In this document: positions 17,801 through 25,061 of the stretch, one piece after another | Layout: each line of letters starts with the position of its first letter | Position numbering within the stretch: the stretch's first letter is position 1 | Assembly (NCBI GenBank): GCA_030628905.1 | Contig: DAOVQB010000021.1 | Span: 1 to 37,034 of the forward strand | Direction: 5' to 3' | From: DAOVQB01 sp023128935 | GTDB lineage: Bacteria; Eisenbacteria; RBG-16-71-46; CAIMUX01; WJJG01 | Length of the DNA stretch: 37,034 bases | Notes under the pieces: model-generated | The model's database searches: none | What the model saw: the letters and a program-made list of their open reading frames with translations, nothing else | Told to the model about the DNA's origin: nothing | Made by a program: the position numbers and the translations under genes

Positions 17801-18905
17801 AGGCCCAGCCATTGCTGACGCTCATCCGCGAGCTGCTGTAAAAGGGGTTTGCCAGGCCGACATCGGCCGAACTGGGAGGCTGATCACCCCGGTCCAAGCG
17901 GACCTCATTGATCGCCCCGCTGCCCGGCCGCGCTGCATAGGCCATGCAGAGCCTGCCAGGCGTGGAGGGATCCTCTTCGATCGACGGGTAGCTCATCGCC
18001 ATCCGTGTAGGGGCGCCGGCGATGTTGGTCATGGTGCCTGGCACGGTCCAGAAAGCCGTGGCCTGAACATCCTGTCCGAAGTTCATACCGCCATTGGGAG
18101 AGGAATCCACCATGATCCTCCCCGCAAAGCCCTGCTGCTGCGCGTTGAAGGCGGTCTCCAACCAAGCGGCGGACAACTGCCCAGTGGATCCGACACAGCC
18201 ATCGGGCCACAGCCCGAGACCATTGGGCGTATTGTCATTTATCACGATCGGGGCAGACCACACCGCGCCCCCCGGGGGGGACCAGGAGACGCAGATGTCG
18301 CTGTTGGTCCAGTTGGTGAGATCCCTCTCCCAGATCTCATAGACCCTCGCCAAGAAGGGACTCGCTGGGAAGTCGTCTACCTCGATCTTGGGCTTGATCT
18401 CGAATGGCAGCGTACCGGGCGGTCCCGACTGGAGGCTGACGGCAACCGGTGGGCCAAAATTGATGCCCCCGTCGACCGAGGCGGAGATATAGATGCCCGC
18501 GTTCACATTCATTGGCGGCAGCTGGTCATACGAAACCATCGAGGCATACACGAACCCCATACCATCGGAGCAGATTGAGGGGTCCAGTTCGATCCCGTGG
18601 ACCGATGGGATTTGAGTCTGGCTGTCCACCCAGTTCGTGGTCCCGATGGGGCAGTAGCTCGTTCCGATACCGTTCCAGAGAAAGAGGTCATCGACGTAGG
18701 CCGTGACCATGTTGCCCGAGGGGTTGTCAAGCGTAATGCTCGGGGAGTTCTGCGTCCTGGGAGGAGGATCCTGGTTCACCAGGACGTTGGCAAATGAGAT
18801 GCTGGGTGCCGCTTGAAGCATGAGGAATGTCATAAGTAGGATGGCGGCCATGACCACCATTCCCCACTTCGCCTGGGCTTTCGCCCGCGAGGTCTTGGAT
18901 TTCAT
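14862..18905 (-). CDS. exported sialidase-like BNR-repeat protein with FlgD-like C-terminal domain
   Basis: This is a 1347-residue protein. ATG 18905 has GGAAGGAG upstream, and the N-terminus is a long signal peptide (WGMVVMAAILLMTFLMLQA…). About residues 40-910 are Asp-box/BNR-type repeats, for example SVDGGINFGPP, STNNGLTWAPL, SANAGATWSVP, STNGGLTWPIS and SLNGGQTWTAPV, alternating with 'NNVYVAW' and 'NVHVVWQDDRNA' strands. This is the layout of sialidase-type propellers, but no sialidase catalytic Arg triad could be identified, so it may be a binding propeller. A single GACC repeat (about 920-958, ACCFPEAVCMFLPLSDC…CDPNPC) follows. Next is a domain of about 290 residues containing NRDYDADDPEWVVSTDPDG and DFVIVRYIIDN…FFDFDLGE. 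The FlgD-like tag (about 1256-1347, ending VILMR) closes the protein. Confidence 0.9.
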   Translation of the reverse strand: MKSKTSRAKAQAKWGMVVMAAILLMTFLMLQAAPSISFANVLVNQDPPPRTQNSPSITLDNPSGNMVTAYVDDLFLWNGIGTSYCPIGTTNWVDSQTQIPSVHGIELDPSICSDGMGFVYASMVSYDQLPPMNVNAGIYISASVDGGINFGPPVAVSLQSGPPGTLPFEIKPKIEVDDFPASPFLARVYEIWERDLTNWTNSDICVSWSPPGGAVWSAPIVINDNTPNGLGLWPDGCVGSTGQLSAAWLETAFNAQQQGFAGRIMVDSSPNGGMNFGQDVQATAFWTVPGTMTNIAGAPTRMAMSYPSIEEDPSTPGRLCMAYAARPGSGAINEVRLDRGDQPPSSADVGLANPFYSSSRMSVSNGWAYAAWADDRAGIWDIYFRATQTANPTWPGTETLISTMAPGTHSGSVVPGIASIGNNVYVAWIETFAGGLPSYVYVNVSANNGQGWLANPIPLDNMASQGIGTPVITCSGSNVCVSWEAATATGQDVRINYSTNNGLTWAPLEIPVATGAHAYQHDLASVGNFVYLVWAQGAGATGSHIYFSVSANAGATWSVPQRLDGAPAGSDFAYAPKICASGSNVYVCWLDKRTNPLVSDVYFTQSMSNGAAWSPDFCLNNAPGTSRAQFQQMACSGNNVYVAFGDDRNAVGVRDDIFITCSFNAGQIGSWMGEVRLNAGVPAGTANGVYPRISIAGTNVHVVWQDDRNAVPFTGWDVYATYSTNGGLTWPISDFRIDVGDAPGANDSECPHIGSDGNGAFYDWRDMRNGPLGDFYANALIFGADEGDIFYVESLNGGQTWTAPVRVNDDNTNHDQSHPWLDVKPNGTVDIIWYDSRNCPLDAQMDVYGTAMLLGTGVFQPNTRVTTQLMGPPPNTWAGDYNWIDVDQTTAHIVWTDYRLAPDVMMGDIFYNTFLNPPGPGACCFPEAVCMFLPLSDCDALGGVFLGEGISCDPNPCGMDWANHDVGDCVLTVTKQGIIGFTDASQQEGSGFIYPSGGDNQLYIGGPWASVDSSYVANRDYDADDPEWVVSTDPDGHVWIDEHGTSHQDIHAGFTDEGGTTPLGIYVEQISWAWGYPSPADDFVIVRYIIDNRSMEPLTDFYFGAFFDFDLGENSGDDEGAADLDRRMVYVNDPSGLHVGVALLDDGAPVPVGNLTLVHNPTYVWPNEHVTDSDKYKFLSAADPEHILTQSAEPSDYSVLASAGPLMLAPGEVRELAFAVIGGDGLYMLQQNARVAQLCYGEGWADVPESRVSELARTRLLPNMPNPFGQRTRVHFELARPEYVTVGVYDISGRRVRMLASGQRASGQHTMSWDGRDDSGRTVAGGVYFLRMITGDARESRPVILMR

Positions 18906-19307
18906 AATTTCACTCTCCTTCCGAATCCACCTATGAGATCTGAGTTTTCTCCGGGCAGGAAGGACGGAGCAGTTGCGATCCCCTGGGATTGGTCAGCCCT
19001 GACCTCTCACCGGGCTAGAGATGAGTCTGCCATGCCCCTGCCGATCATCTCTGTAGTCTGTTTGAGCTTCCTTCCTAGACGGTCCGTTTGCCCATGGAGC
19101 GCAGTCTTACGCGAGATTCCTTGAAAAGCCCCGATCCCGGGCGCATTTGTCCCATTTTGCCGAACAAGCCCTTCTGATGCGATCCGCACTGCAGCAATGT
19201 GGACCCTTGGATGGCGAAGTTTCAGTAGATCTTGGAGGTCTTCAACCGGTGGGAACTCTCCAGCGTCGGAGGGCTTGAATCATCCTGTACTACCCGCGCC
19301 AGATCTA
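18906..19307. other. gene-free stretch
   Basis: This gap of 402 bases lies between two leftward genes. Apart from the Shine-Dalgarno of the BNR gene next to 18905, it shows no ORF with coding character, no clear terminator and no repeat. A 32-codon rightward ORF near 19178 is too short and unsupported. It probably holds the promoter for the BNR gene, but no strong -35/-10 pair was recognised. Confidence 0.5.
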
Positions 19308-20130
19308 TCATCCTGGGATGCTGTAGTAAACCACTTCCATGGGTGCGGGCTCCTCCTCGTCTTCACTCGCGCTGCTCGCCCCCTGCATGGCCTGAATGCC
19401 GGCCATAAGGCCCTTTATCAAGAGGAGCCGATCGCCTCCTAGGAAGAGGAGAGCATCCTCCTCGCCGTCCCCCTCGCAGGCTACGGCAACCTGTCTGATG
19501 AAGTGGCCCTGGCCATCAAACACATCAAATGTCTGCATGACGCCTTCCGGTTGCTCAAAGGCGCTACTAGAGTGAACAACCCAAACCGTGCCATCGTCGA
19601 GCACGTCGATCGATTCGATCGCTTCCTCTGTGTCTTTAATTCTCGCGGTCGGGTGCAGCATAGATTTTCCCGTCCAAGCCAATCGCCCAGCGTCGCGGAT
19701 AGACGAAATACTGGTCCTTCTCTATGATCTCAAAGTTAGCGAAGTCTAGCATGGTCACTTTGTCCCAGTATCGCGTTTTCTCTGATCCATCCTCGGCATA
19801 TTCGGACAGATAGCTCGTGCGTGTCTGGCTGGTCTGACCCTGTGAAACATGCACACCGGCCAAAACCAGTTTGCCGTCTCTGCAGTTTGCGTCGATCACT
19901 GCTGCAAAACCGCCTTTTGTAGGATCATTGCCCCCGATCGTGATCTGCCCTGCGGGCACCCCATTGAGATCAACCTTGACGATCTTGCCGGGGAAGGTCT
20001 GGAGCAGGCCATCCTTCGTGACCTCCTGGACCGCCATGGCGGTCCAGGCACCTAGCGCGACAATGATCAGCAGAATGGGGACTGCCATCCAACCGCTGCT
20101 TCGGTGCAGCGCTGCAACTCCGTGACTCAT
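19308..20130 (-). pseudogene. frameshifted membrane-anchored beta-propeller-like protein
   Basis: Two overlapping frames make one protein of about 273 residues. The first runs from ATG 20130 (GGAGGA 5 nt upstream) with a membrane anchor (AVPILLIIVALGAWTAMAVQ) and blade-like text ending WAIGLDGKIYAAPDREN and a TAA at about 19636-19638. The second frame continues without a break in sense: KDTEEAIESIDVLDDGTVWV, then FDVFDGQGHFIRQVAV, ending MEVVYYSIPG at 19308. A +1 shift at GAG-AAT-TAA-AGA joins them. The N-terminal Met of the second ORF is simply in the overlap and has no ribosome-binding site. This is either a genuine frameshift mutation or a single-base error in the assembly. The intact product would be an exported or membrane-tethered NHL/six-bladed propeller like that at 526. 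Confidence 0.7.
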
Positions 20131-20302
20131 GGTTTCCTCCAAGGACTGATATGCGGCTCCTGCAGCAGGGAACTACAGGCATCCACCCTAGTGCGTATGG
20201 GTTTATAGCGTATCATGAACCCAGAATCTTGCGGAAATACATCTCCCTGAACGGCGCCCTGACTACGGATCAGCATTCTCGCCCCCCAGTTCTGTGTTGC
20301 GC

Positions 20303-20331
20303 TTGACGCGTCACGGGCCTAACCTTATAAC
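20303..20331 (+). promoter_or_regulatory. sigma70-type promoter of the EF-Tu-like mini-protein gene
   Basis: TTGACG (-35, 20303-20308) and TATAAC (-10, 20326-20331) are separated by exactly 17 bp. Transcription would start near 20338, leaving a leader of about 23 nt with AAAGGAGG just ahead of the GTG at 20361. It is one of the two clearest promoters in the window and suggests steady housekeeping expression. It may also serve the next gene at 20674. Confidence 0.7.
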
Positions 20332-20360
20332 CTGAGTGTAGTTGAAAGGAGGCGTAAACC

Positions 20361-20621
20361 GTGGCGGAAGAGGTGAAGATCGGAAAGATAAGCCACTACT
20401 TTGGGAAAGTCCAAGTCGCAGCAATTGAGCTAACCGACGGTGAGCTTGCCGTTGGCGACACCGTCCACATCAAGGGGCACACTTCGGACTTCACCCAGAA
20501 GATCGAATCCATGCAGATCGATCGCGTGGGTGTCCCTAATGCAGAAAAGGGTCAGGCTGTCGGCATACGCGTATCCGAACATGCCCGCGTCGGCGACGAG
20601 GTATTCAAGCTCGTTGAATAG
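20361..20621 (+). CDS. translation elongation factor-like mini-protein (EF-Tu domain 2-like)
   Basis: This is an 86-residue cytoplasmic protein with a GTG start and a strong AAAGGAGG ribosome-binding site. The sequence MAEEVKIGKISHYFGKVQVA…ELAVGDTVHIKGHTSDFTQKI…VGIRVSEHARVGDEVFKL follows the beta-barrel domain 2 of EF-Tu/IF2-type GTPases ('V..G.v..G.l.vGD.v.i.G…..v.Si……..a..G..vgi.v'). There is no G domain. Stand-alone proteins of this kind are widespread in bacteria and archaea and are annotated as translation elongation factor-like, with no proven role. RNA or ribosome-associated binding is plausible but is an inference. The gene is divergent from the frameshifted propeller and 52 nt ahead of the beta-helix gene. 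Confidence 0.88.
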   Translation: MAEEVKIGKISHYFGKVQVAAIELTDGELAVGDTVHIKGHTSDFTQKIESMQIDRVGVPNAEKGQAVGIRVSEHARVGDEVFKLVE

Positions 20622-20673
20622 ACCACCGCGTCAGCCTGATATTGTGCGTTTTCATCCAACAAGGGGGGCAGCC

Positions 20674-22482
20674 ATGCGTTGTCGAATTGAAGTTGTCGGT
20701 GCGATCTTCATACTGCTCGCTAGCGGCATCCAGGCGTCAGCGGATGAAGTGAATTTGGAGGACGGCGTCTTCATTGCACACTATGTCCCTCAATTGGAGT
20801 ACTCCGAGGCGCCAGAGAACGCTTGCGGTGATTATGAGCAGTACGCAATTGCCAATCCCGAAGACCAAGTCAACCGAATCGACGCTGACGGAACCTACTC
20901 TACCTGGTTTGTATTGGCAGCCTGGTCTGAGGAGAAGGAATTTTGCGGCGTGCAGTTTGGTTTTGGCGATTATGATCCTGACATCTACCCAATCGACTTC
21001 TTCGGGATCTGTTCCCCGGGAGGAGTATTGGAAATATGTGGGTTCTCCTGGCCTGGTCCCAATAACGGAACGGCCGTCGTCACAACGGGTATCCCTTGGA
21101 CTGGTAACTATGTGCCTGTCTACTACTTCGGCGGCTATGCCTACGCAGGGGAGACAACTATCCCCCTGGGCATCGACAACTGTGCTTCCGTTCCCTTTGG
21201 TGGTTTCGGCAACTGCGAGCAGTTCCCCGAAAAGTGGCCTGCTGTCTGCTTCGGCGCCATGGGGATCAATACAGAAGGCCTTGCCTGCGACCCCACAACT
21301 CCCTATCCACCACCGGAATGCGCCTGCTGCATCGGTGAAGTCTGTCAGATCCTCACTCAAACGGACTGCCTTCTGGCGGGCGGGGAATGGCTATCGGGGA
21401 TCATGAGCTGCGATCCCAATCCCTGCACTGCATCCCTGTATGCCTGCTGTGTGGGTGATGTGTGTCAGATCCTCTCTGAGGAGGACTGCCTGATCGCCGG
21501 CGGGGAATGGCGCCAGTTTGTCACCTCATGCCAGCCCAACCCCTGCGTGCCCCAAGTCTACGTAGTCTATCCAGATGGAACTGGCGATTTCCTCACGATT
21601 CAGGAAGCAGTCTACGCCTCAGTCGATGGGGGCGTGATTGAACTTGGTGATGGGACATTCACCGGCCAGGGAAACCGTGATATCACATATCAGGGTAAAG
21701 CCATCACCATAAGATCACATAGCGGAGATCCTGAGGCTTGCGTGATCGATTGCGAAGGAAGCGCGCAGAACGCCCGCCGTGGCGTCTGCTTCAGCTCCGG
21801 GGAAGATCTGGAATCCGTGCTTGAGGGCGTAACCATCACACATGGGTATGATGGCAACTTTGGCGGCGGCGGTGTCATCTGCTGGGAATCCGCAGCCACG
21901 CTTGTCAACTGCAGATTCGTCGACAACATTGCGGTCGGTGGTGGCGCTATCGCCTGCGACTTCACTGACGTACCTCCGACGCTAACCGGGTGCATCTTCT
22001 CAGGGAACGTCGCTGGCACCTATGGCGGAGCAGTCTTTTGCGGCTCTTCATCTCCCACTATCATCAATTGCACTTTCTATGGTAATTCCGCCCCCTCTGG
22101 CGGCGGAATCTGCTGCGAAGCGAACTCGGACCTCATCTTGGAGAACTGCATTATCAGCTTCAGCACCGAAGGCGAAGCTGTATTAGTGACGGGCAGCTCT
22201 AGCTCTGCGACCCTCACCTGCTGTGACATCTTTGGCAATGCAGGCGGTGACTGGGTAGGCTACATTGCACCTCAGCAGGGCATCAACGGCAATATCTCTG
22301 CCTATCCGCTGTTCTGCGACCCGGGGAATGGGGACTTCACACTGCAAAGCTGCTCGCCTTGCGCGCCTTTCTCGCCCCCAAATCCAGAATGTGATCTGAT
22401 CGGTGCATGCCCAGTTGGTTGTCCAGGCACGCCGACTCTCAAGACGTCTTGGGGGGCGATTAAGTCGATGTTCCGGAAATAG
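20674..22482 (+). CDS. exported mosaic protein: VFIAH module, two Cys-rich repeats, beta-helix, short WGxIK tail
   Basis: This is a 602-residue protein. ATG 20674 follows GGGGGG and opens a signal peptide (MRCRIEVVGAIFILLASGIQASA). Order: 'VFIAH' module (about 30-208, with EEKEFCGVQFGFGDY, WTGNYVPVYYFGGYAY and CFGAMGINTEGLACD); two ACC-type Cys repeats (217-251 and 256-291); and a beta-helix (about 294-585) opening VYVVYPDGTGDFLTIQEAV and carrying GDPEACVIDCEGSAQ and GVTITHGYDG. All three modules are close paralogues of parts of the C25 protein at 2476, where the order is beta-helix, Cys repeats, VFIAH. There is no FlgD-like domain. The protein instead ends TLKTSWGAIKSMFRK, which may be a different surface-sorting tail. 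It probably binds or degrades a polymer outside the cell, but no lyase catalytic residues were identified. Confidence 0.85.
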   Translation: MRCRIEVVGAIFILLASGIQASADEVNLEDGVFIAHYVPQLEYSEAPENACGDYEQYAIANPEDQVNRIDADGTYSTWFVLAAWSEEKEFCGVQFGFGDYDPDIYPIDFFGICSPGGVLEICGFSWPGPNNGTAVVTTGIPWTGNYVPVYYFGGYAYAGETTIPLGIDNCASVPFGGFGNCEQFPEKWPAVCFGAMGINTEGLACDPTTPYPPPECACCIGEVCQILTQTDCLLAGGEWLSGIMSCDPNPCTASLYACCVGDVCQILSEEDCLIAGGEWRQFVTSCQPNPCVPQVYVVYPDGTGDFLTIQEAVYASVDGGVIELGDGTFTGQGNRDITYQGKAITIRSHSGDPEACVIDCEGSAQNARRGVCFSSGEDLESVLEGVTITHGYDGNFGGGGVICWESAATLVNCRFVDNIAVGGGAIACDFTDVPPTLTGCIFSGNVAGTYGGAVFCGSSSPTIINCTFYGNSAPSGGGICCEANSDLILENCIISFSTEGEAVLVTGSSSSATLTCCDIFGNAGGDWVGYIAPQQGINGNISAYPLFCDPGNGDFTLQSCSPCAPFSPPNPECDLIGACPVGCPGTPTLKTSWGAIKSMFRK

Positions 22483-22550
22483 AGCGGAAGGCAGACACCC
22501 TGGCTATGCTGCGCCCAAGGCACCGGGGCCTGGTCGCACCATTATCCGCC

Positions 22551-24017
22551 TTATCGCAAGATCACTATCCTTTGCGTCTCTCTCCGGCCCGCTGCTTGAA
22601 TCTCAGCCAGATAGATCCCAGCCGTCACCTCCGTGCCCGCATCATCTCGGCCGTCCCATACTAGCTCCCTGTATCCCGCACGCTCGAATCCATTCACCAG
22701 GGTTCTGACCCGTCTGCCTAAGGCATCGTACACAGCCAGCCTGACCTCACCGGCCACCGGAAGGCAATAGCAGATCGCTTCCTTCCCCTGTACGGGATTC
22801 GGTATGCGGCCAAGCAGTGCATGCCCTTCTATCGTCTGATCTCCCCCTGGCTCATCAATCGCCGCCATCGGCGGTTCATAAACCCATGTATCGCCCAGCT
22901 GGCCCCCGGCCGAGTAGCCTCCGAAGAGAACGATCCTGAAGTCCAACCCAGCCATTGGCATTCTGTGCCGTGGAGATGGCGCCGCAGAAGGGTTCAGGTT
23001 CATCCATTCATTCGTTGCCACCGCATACAGCCACGTATCACTGAATAGAGGCGGCATCCGTCCCCCTCCATAGATCACCGCTCCCGCTGCCGCCCCCTCG
23101 TACGTCATTGCGAAGCTCATCCTTGGCGGCGGCGATGGTGCTGGACAGTTTGCGGTCCATGTATTCTGACCTAAGTCATATACCCACGTGTCACCCAATT
23201 CCTGTGGCGGATGCCATCCTCCAAACATTACCACCACGTTTTCCCACTCATCATAGACCATTCTCTGGCAATCACGCACAGATGGCGGTGTCGCTGGATT
23301 CTGGTTGAAGCATATGCTCGTCCCGATCTCGTAGGTCCACGTGTCATTGAACCACTGTGTTGTCAGCCAGTTGTATCCGCCAAACACGATCACTCGATTG
23401 CCGCTGCAGTCGAATGCCAGGCTGTGAAAAGCTCTTGCGGGAATCAGAGAGCTGAGCTGCATCTCAGTCCATGTGTCGTCGGTGGTCCTATATAGCCAGA
23501 TATCGTTGTATACCACAGGAGGCTGATGATACGGGTCTGCGCCGCCAAACAGCACAATGACACTGTCCTCTGGGCTATAGACGATTTCATGGCCATACCG
23601 TGGCGGCGGTGACACGCTTGGATTAGCTCTTTCCCAGGTGTTGGCGGCCAGATCATACGTCCAGGTGTCATTCAGGGAACGGTAGTCACCCACACTGTCA
23701 ACGTAACCCAGCCCGCCAAAAAGGACGGCCTTGTGCTCTATCCGGTCGGCAGCCATCGCGAAGTAGTATCTGGCGATGGGGTGTTCATCAGGGCCCATAT
23801 TGATCCACGTATTGTCGCGCCATAGCCAACCATCCTGACTGGGTTCGCATCCTCCCCGATCCAGCGCCGGCATATCTCCACAACCAAGCGTATCCGCAAG
23901 GCCATCACCATTGGTATCCTGATGGGCGAGGCCACTGGTTGCTGACACGAGAACCCATGCAATCGAGAAGATTACAGAAACAAGACCTGCCTTTGCCTTC
24001 CGTTCGTTCCTGTCCAT
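22551..24017 (-). CDS. exported kelch-repeat beta-propeller protein with FlgD-like C-terminal domain
   Basis: This is a 488-residue protein. ATG 24017 has GGAAGGAG 7 nt upstream and opens a signal peptide (LVSVIFSIAWVLVSATSGLA), followed by a thrombospondin-3/EF-loop-like DTNGDGLADTLGCGD. Five or more kelch units follow (about 85-400) with the pattern 'DTWTYDLAANTWE…PPPRYGHEIVYSPEDSVIVLFGG'. The C-terminal ~85 residues are the FlgD-like tag (AVYDALGRRVRTLVNG…WDGRDDAG…AGIYLAEI…IVILR). Kelch propellers bind ligands or polysaccharides; no enzymatic residues are evident. It starts 26 nt after the end of the methyltransferase gene on the same strand and has its own ribosome-binding site, so the two probably share a transcript. 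Confidence 0.9.
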   Translation of the reverse strand: MDRNERKAKAGLVSVIFSIAWVLVSATSGLAHQDTNGDGLADTLGCGDMPALDRGGCEPSQDGWLWRDNTWINMGPDEHPIARYYFAMAADRIEHKAVLFGGLGYVDSVGDYRSLNDTWTYDLAANTWERANPSVSPPPRYGHEIVYSPEDSVIVLFGGADPYHQPPVVYNDIWLYRTTDDTWTEMQLSSLIPARAFHSLAFDCSGNRVIVFGGYNWLTTQWFNDTWTYEIGTSICFNQNPATPPSVRDCQRMVYDEWENVVVMFGGWHPPQELGDTWVYDLGQNTWTANCPAPSPPPRMSFAMTYEGAAAGAVIYGGGRMPPLFSDTWLYAVATNEWMNLNPSAAPSPRHRMPMAGLDFRIVLFGGYSAGGQLGDTWVYEPPMAAIDEPGGDQTIEGHALLGRIPNPVQGKEAICYCLPVAGEVRLAVYDALGRRVRTLVNGFERAGYRELVWDGRDDAGTEVTAGIYLAEIQAAGRRETQRIVILR

Positions 24018-24043
24018 TGTTGCTCTCCTTCCAAGTCCGCACG

Positions 24044-24778
24044 CTATCCCTTGACGGGTAGGTCCGTGATTCTCCAGAGGCCCAAGCACTTGTCCGCGTA
24101 TTTGCCCCCGTCAGCGGGGCAACCTTCGTTGATTAGCTCGCACGGATCAGGGAAGTTGAACGGGGGCTGTTGCAGGTTGAGGGGCCGCCAACCGCCGGTA
24201 ATTATCTCCTGGTTACGTTCCATGGGGCGCGTGAAGGTGGTGGTCAATAGATATTCAGAGCCGCTGTTTCTGATTGCCTTAAGAGCGCGCCGTATGTCGC
24301 GAAAAGAGAAGTGCACCAGACAATCCCTGCACAGAACGAGATCAGCTCTTGGTAGAGGATCTCTTGTCAGATCCAGTGTCAGGAACTTGACCTGTTCGTT
24401 CTCGCCATATTTGCTTCTGTTTGATTCGATTATTCCCTCAACGATATCAGCCCCCATGTACGCCGCAGCGCCCCGGTCCAAAAGGCGCATCCAGAAGAAA
24501 TCACCGCATGGGATATCCAGCATGCTCCCAATTCCCAGCTCTCTCAAAAGGCGCTGGAGTTCTTCTCTGATCACCTCGGTCTGCTCTAAATTGGAGCCCG
24601 GTCCGGAGACGGTCTGGTCATCTTCCCATGCATTGGTGCGGTACTTCTCGTCAAACACTGCTTCAGCGGACAAGCGCTTCAGTTGCCGCGCTTCCTTCCG
24701 CAGGGTCGAGTGCAGGAAAAAGGCCAGGCGGGGAAAACGGATCTTGATGAAATTCTTCGCCCTGGTAACGAACGCCAT
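24044..24778 (-). CDS. class I SAM-dependent methyltransferase
   Basis: This is a 244-residue cytoplasmic protein. An N-terminal helical part (about 1-60, with FDEKYRTNAWEDDQTVSGPG) precedes a Rossmann-type core. Motif I is MLDIPCGD (87-94), the acidic ribose-binding residue is near D111 (YMGADIVEGI), and motif IV-like DLVLCRDCLVHF spans 146-157. The pattern 'SGPGSNLEQTEVIREELQRL' before motif I is typical of a family of small-molecule methyltransferases often near polysaccharide or natural-product genes; the substrate is unknown. The ATG at 24778 has only a distant AAGGTG upstream, and a 22-bp tandem duplication lies directly upstream in the leader. The kelch gene follows 26 nt downstream. 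Confidence 0.85.
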   Translation of the reverse strand: MAFVTRAKNFIKIRFPRLAFFLHSTLRKEARQLKRLSAEAVFDEKYRTNAWEDDQTVSGPGSNLEQTEVIREELQRLLRELGIGSMLDIPCGDFFWMRLLDRGAAAYMGADIVEGIIESNRSKYGENEQVKFLTLDLTRDPLPRADLVLCRDCLVHFSFRDIRRALKAIRNSGSEYLLTTTFTRPMERNQEIITGGWRPLNLQQPPFNFPDPCELINEGCPADGGKYADKCLGLWRITDLPVKG

Positions 24779-24792
24779 AATGCTTCAACTCA

Positions 24793-24836
24793 CCTTGAAG
24801 AAGTCCGTCGGCTGCCTTGAAGAAGTCCGTCGGCTG
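24793..24836 (+). repeat. 22-bp perfect tandem duplication upstream of the methyltransferase gene
   Basis: Two identical head-to-tail copies of a 22-bp unit (CCTTGAAGAAGTCC followed by GTCGGCTG) occupy 24793-24814 and 24815-24836, only 15 bp upstream of the methyltransferase start. The unit includes the AAGG that would act as a weak Shine-Dalgarno on the leftward strand. Copy-number change here could alter expression. The remaining 225 bases to 25061 hold nothing recognisable except the ribosome-binding site of the rightward FG-GAP gene. Confidence 0.8.
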
Positions 24837-25061
24837 CGACCGGTTGTGATCTCCCAAGCCATTCACCTGGCGGATCTTCTCGACTGATTCCGCGCGTCTA
24901 CTGGCCCGCTGCTTCGAAAGTACAAATTGTACCACACGCAGCTCTGAGCCGGCAATCCATGGTGACCTCAAGGGAACAGTTTGGCCTTCCCCTTGTCAAT
25001 GAGGTAACATTGCTGTTGACTGGGTGGGCAAATCATCCACTTCCCTACCTGGAGGTATAGC

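Noticed and set aside
16230..18578. Long rightward ORFs opposite the BNR gene
   Set aside because: They are antisense shadows of a GC-rich gene, without ribosome-binding sites or domain signatures.
20131..20302. Leftward promoter with TATAAA at 20207-20202 for the frameshifted propeller gene
   Set aside because: No acceptable -35 hexamer at 16-18 bp; not supported strongly enough to annotate.
20440..20673. N-terminal extension of the beta-helix gene
   Set aside because: It is a shadow frame of the EF-Tu-like gene; the ATG at 20674 has a G-rich ribosome-binding site and a signal peptide.
24018..24089. N-terminal extension of the kelch gene
   Set aside because: It overlaps the methyltransferase end, and the ATG at 24017 has GGAAGGAG and a signal peptide.
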